From Iodobacter arcticus (GTDB taxonomy: Bacteria > Pseudomonadota > Gammaproteobacteria > Burkholderiales > Chitinibacteraceae): DNA of 64,000 nucleotides. Shown here piece after piece: positions 63,094 to 64,000 of the stretch. The DNA lies in assembly GCF_042664895.1 (NCBI RefSeq), contig NZ_JBHTBQ010000044.1:434001-498000 (forward strand). Reading direction: 5' to 3'. The notes beneath the pieces were generated by a model. It did not search any database, was not told where the DNA came from, and was given only the letters and a program-made list of their open reading frames with translations. Positions within the stretch are counted from its first letter, which is position 1, and every line of letters starts with the position of its first letter. The position numbers and the translations under genes were made by a program.

Positions 63094-64000
63094 AAAGAAT
63101 AGTAATGAGGCTTTCTGGGTAATTTGCGGCTGGCAGTTTGCGCTGATCGGCTAGTTTTTGTAGCCAAGGCAGCGCTTCTGGCTCAAATTCAAGTGCTTCG
63201 CCATTGGCGTAAACACGATCAGCTTCGTACAGCATCAGCGCTTTGGCATCGATCATAATGCCGCCTTTGGCGATTTCTGCCGCAAAATCATCAAAATCAA
63301 GTGGCTCATCAGGCTGATTATAAAATACATGAGGCTTAGGTTCGGTGAAATAACTGCCGACAAAGCGGCGGATGGTTTCATCGTTCCAGGTGATGTTTTT
63401 CAGCATTTCGCCGATTTGTCCGACAAATTCGCTATCAATTTCGGCGGGCTTAGCGGTGGGCTGGCGCTGTGGGTCACTATACATACCTTCGAGGCACAGC
63501 TCGTCTTGCAAGAATTCTAAAAACTTACCGGCGATTTCCTGTGTTTTTGGCGCTCTAAAGCCTATTGAATAGGTCATGCCTGGTTCAAGCGCTACGCCGT
63601 GATGGGCGTACATCGGCGGCAGATACAGCATATCGCCGTGCTCCAGCACCCATTCTTGCTCTGGATGAAACTCTTTTAATACCCGAATTGGCGCGTCTTC
63701 AATAAAACCGCTCGCGTCGTCGCTCGAGATCTGCCAGCGTTTCTTTCCGCCAACTTGCAATAAAAACACATCGTAAGAATCATAGTGTGGGCCTACGCTG
63801 CCACCCGGTGGTGCGTAAGAGATCATTAAATCATCCAGCCTTGTGTAAGGCAGGAAATTGAATTGATAGAGTAGATCTGCAATATGTGGGACGAGGTGAT
63901 TCACGTTGCCAACTAAGATGGTCCAGTCGGTTTCGGCAAGGCGGGCAAAGCGTGATGGGCGGAAAGGGCCGGATTCGGCTTTCCAGTGGCCGCCTTTATA
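63056..64000 (-). CDS. roxA: uL16 3-hydroxylase (RoxA/YcfD), C-terminal part
   Basis: Open to the window edge (YKGGHWKAESGPFRPSRFARLAETDWTILVGN precedes the internal codon at 63904). Cupin iron site: PHYDSYDVF (HxD) and YAHHGVAL (distal His); RYKRW-like GGKKRWQI. Hydroxylates Arg81 of ribosomal protein uL16 with 2-oxoglutarate and iron. Start is outside the window. Confidence 0.92.
   Translation of the reverse strand, partial: YKGGHWKAESGPFRPSRFARLAETDWTILVGNVNHLVPHIADLLYQFNFLPYTRLDDLMISYAPPGGSVGPHYDSYDVFLLQVGGKKRWQISSDDASGFIEDAPIRVLKEFHPEQEWVLEHGDMLYLPPMYAHHGVALEPGMTYSIGFRAPKTQEIAGKFLEFLQDELCLEGMYSDPQRQPTAKPAEIDSEFVGQIGEMLKNITWNDETIRRFVGSYFTEPKPHVFYNQPDEPLDFDDFAAEIAKGGIMIDAKALMLYEADRVYANGEALEFEPEALPWLQKLADQRKLPAANYPESLITILYECYEYGYLQLS

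Overview
The window looks like a betaproteobacterial chromosome, most likely Neisseriales (Chromobacteriaceae/Iodobacter-like). This is inferred from a one-piece tmRNA with tag ANDNNYALAA, a gph-ubiG-mtaD block, a uL16 hydroxylase neighbour and T6SS-type RHS genes. It holds four parts: an RHS polymorphic-toxin locus (1-10.7 kb), a large lambda-like prophage (about 11.9-52.6 kb), a cargo block with several unrecognised genes (52.7-58.0 kb), and tmRNA plus core housekeeping genes (58.5-64 kb).

RHS locus. A repeat-bearing C-terminal fragment precedes a 1507-residue RHS protein with a Tox-SHH (HNH/EndoVII-like) tip and an overlapping SUKH-like immunity gene. Then follow orphan immunity-like genes, a displaced 640-bp RHS-core/tip fragment with a second nuclease-like tip and its overlapping immunity gene, more immunity-like genes, and a third RHS scrap cut by a MITE. 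The immunity block is AT-rich against the GC-richer RHS core. Two perfect 19-20 bp hairpins with compensatory base changes flank one immunity cassette. A DUF457 membrane gene next door has an in-frame TGA at codon 21.

Prophage. Late genes lie on the minus strand and run from high to low coordinates in nearly lambda order: Nu1-like, TerL (A), three tail-fibre-like genes in an unusual place, W, B (portal), C with nested Nu3-like scaffold, D, E, FII, a small protein, U, a small protein, V, G/GT with a U_UUU_UUU -1 frameshift, H (tape measure), a divergent tail tip, terminator, DUF6127, 3TM holin, endolysin. An mqsRA toxin-antitoxin pair with an AACC-N5-GGTT operator sits on the other strand inside the tail module. 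Between terminase and a ParB/methyltransferase gene are three plus-strand small genes, each with a copy of the same ~200-bp leader. The early region encodes a DUF6362 HTH protein, a RuvC-like nuclease, a primase-helicase, a Cas4/RecB-like nuclease, a Sak4-like ATPase and an HTH protein. Three noncoding stretches carry dense repeats (TGCAAAC; TTCGGCAAC; GTGGGCA/CCGGTGGGCA) and look like origin or operator regions. A DUF2924-serine recombinase-HTH-HTH operon forms the integration end.

Cargo and core. Right of the integrase lie a 463-residue protein of unknown family with an unclear start, a CoiA-like nuclease, a 77-residue protein and a 599-residue multi-zinc-finger protein, so this is a candidate anti-phage or other accessory block. 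Beyond the tmRNA are a 60-bp tandem repeat, gph, ubiG, mtaD, a repeat-rich small lipoprotein, a DUF7931-type protein and the C-terminal part of roxA/ycfD.

All calls come from reading the sequence and from family knowledge. No search was run.
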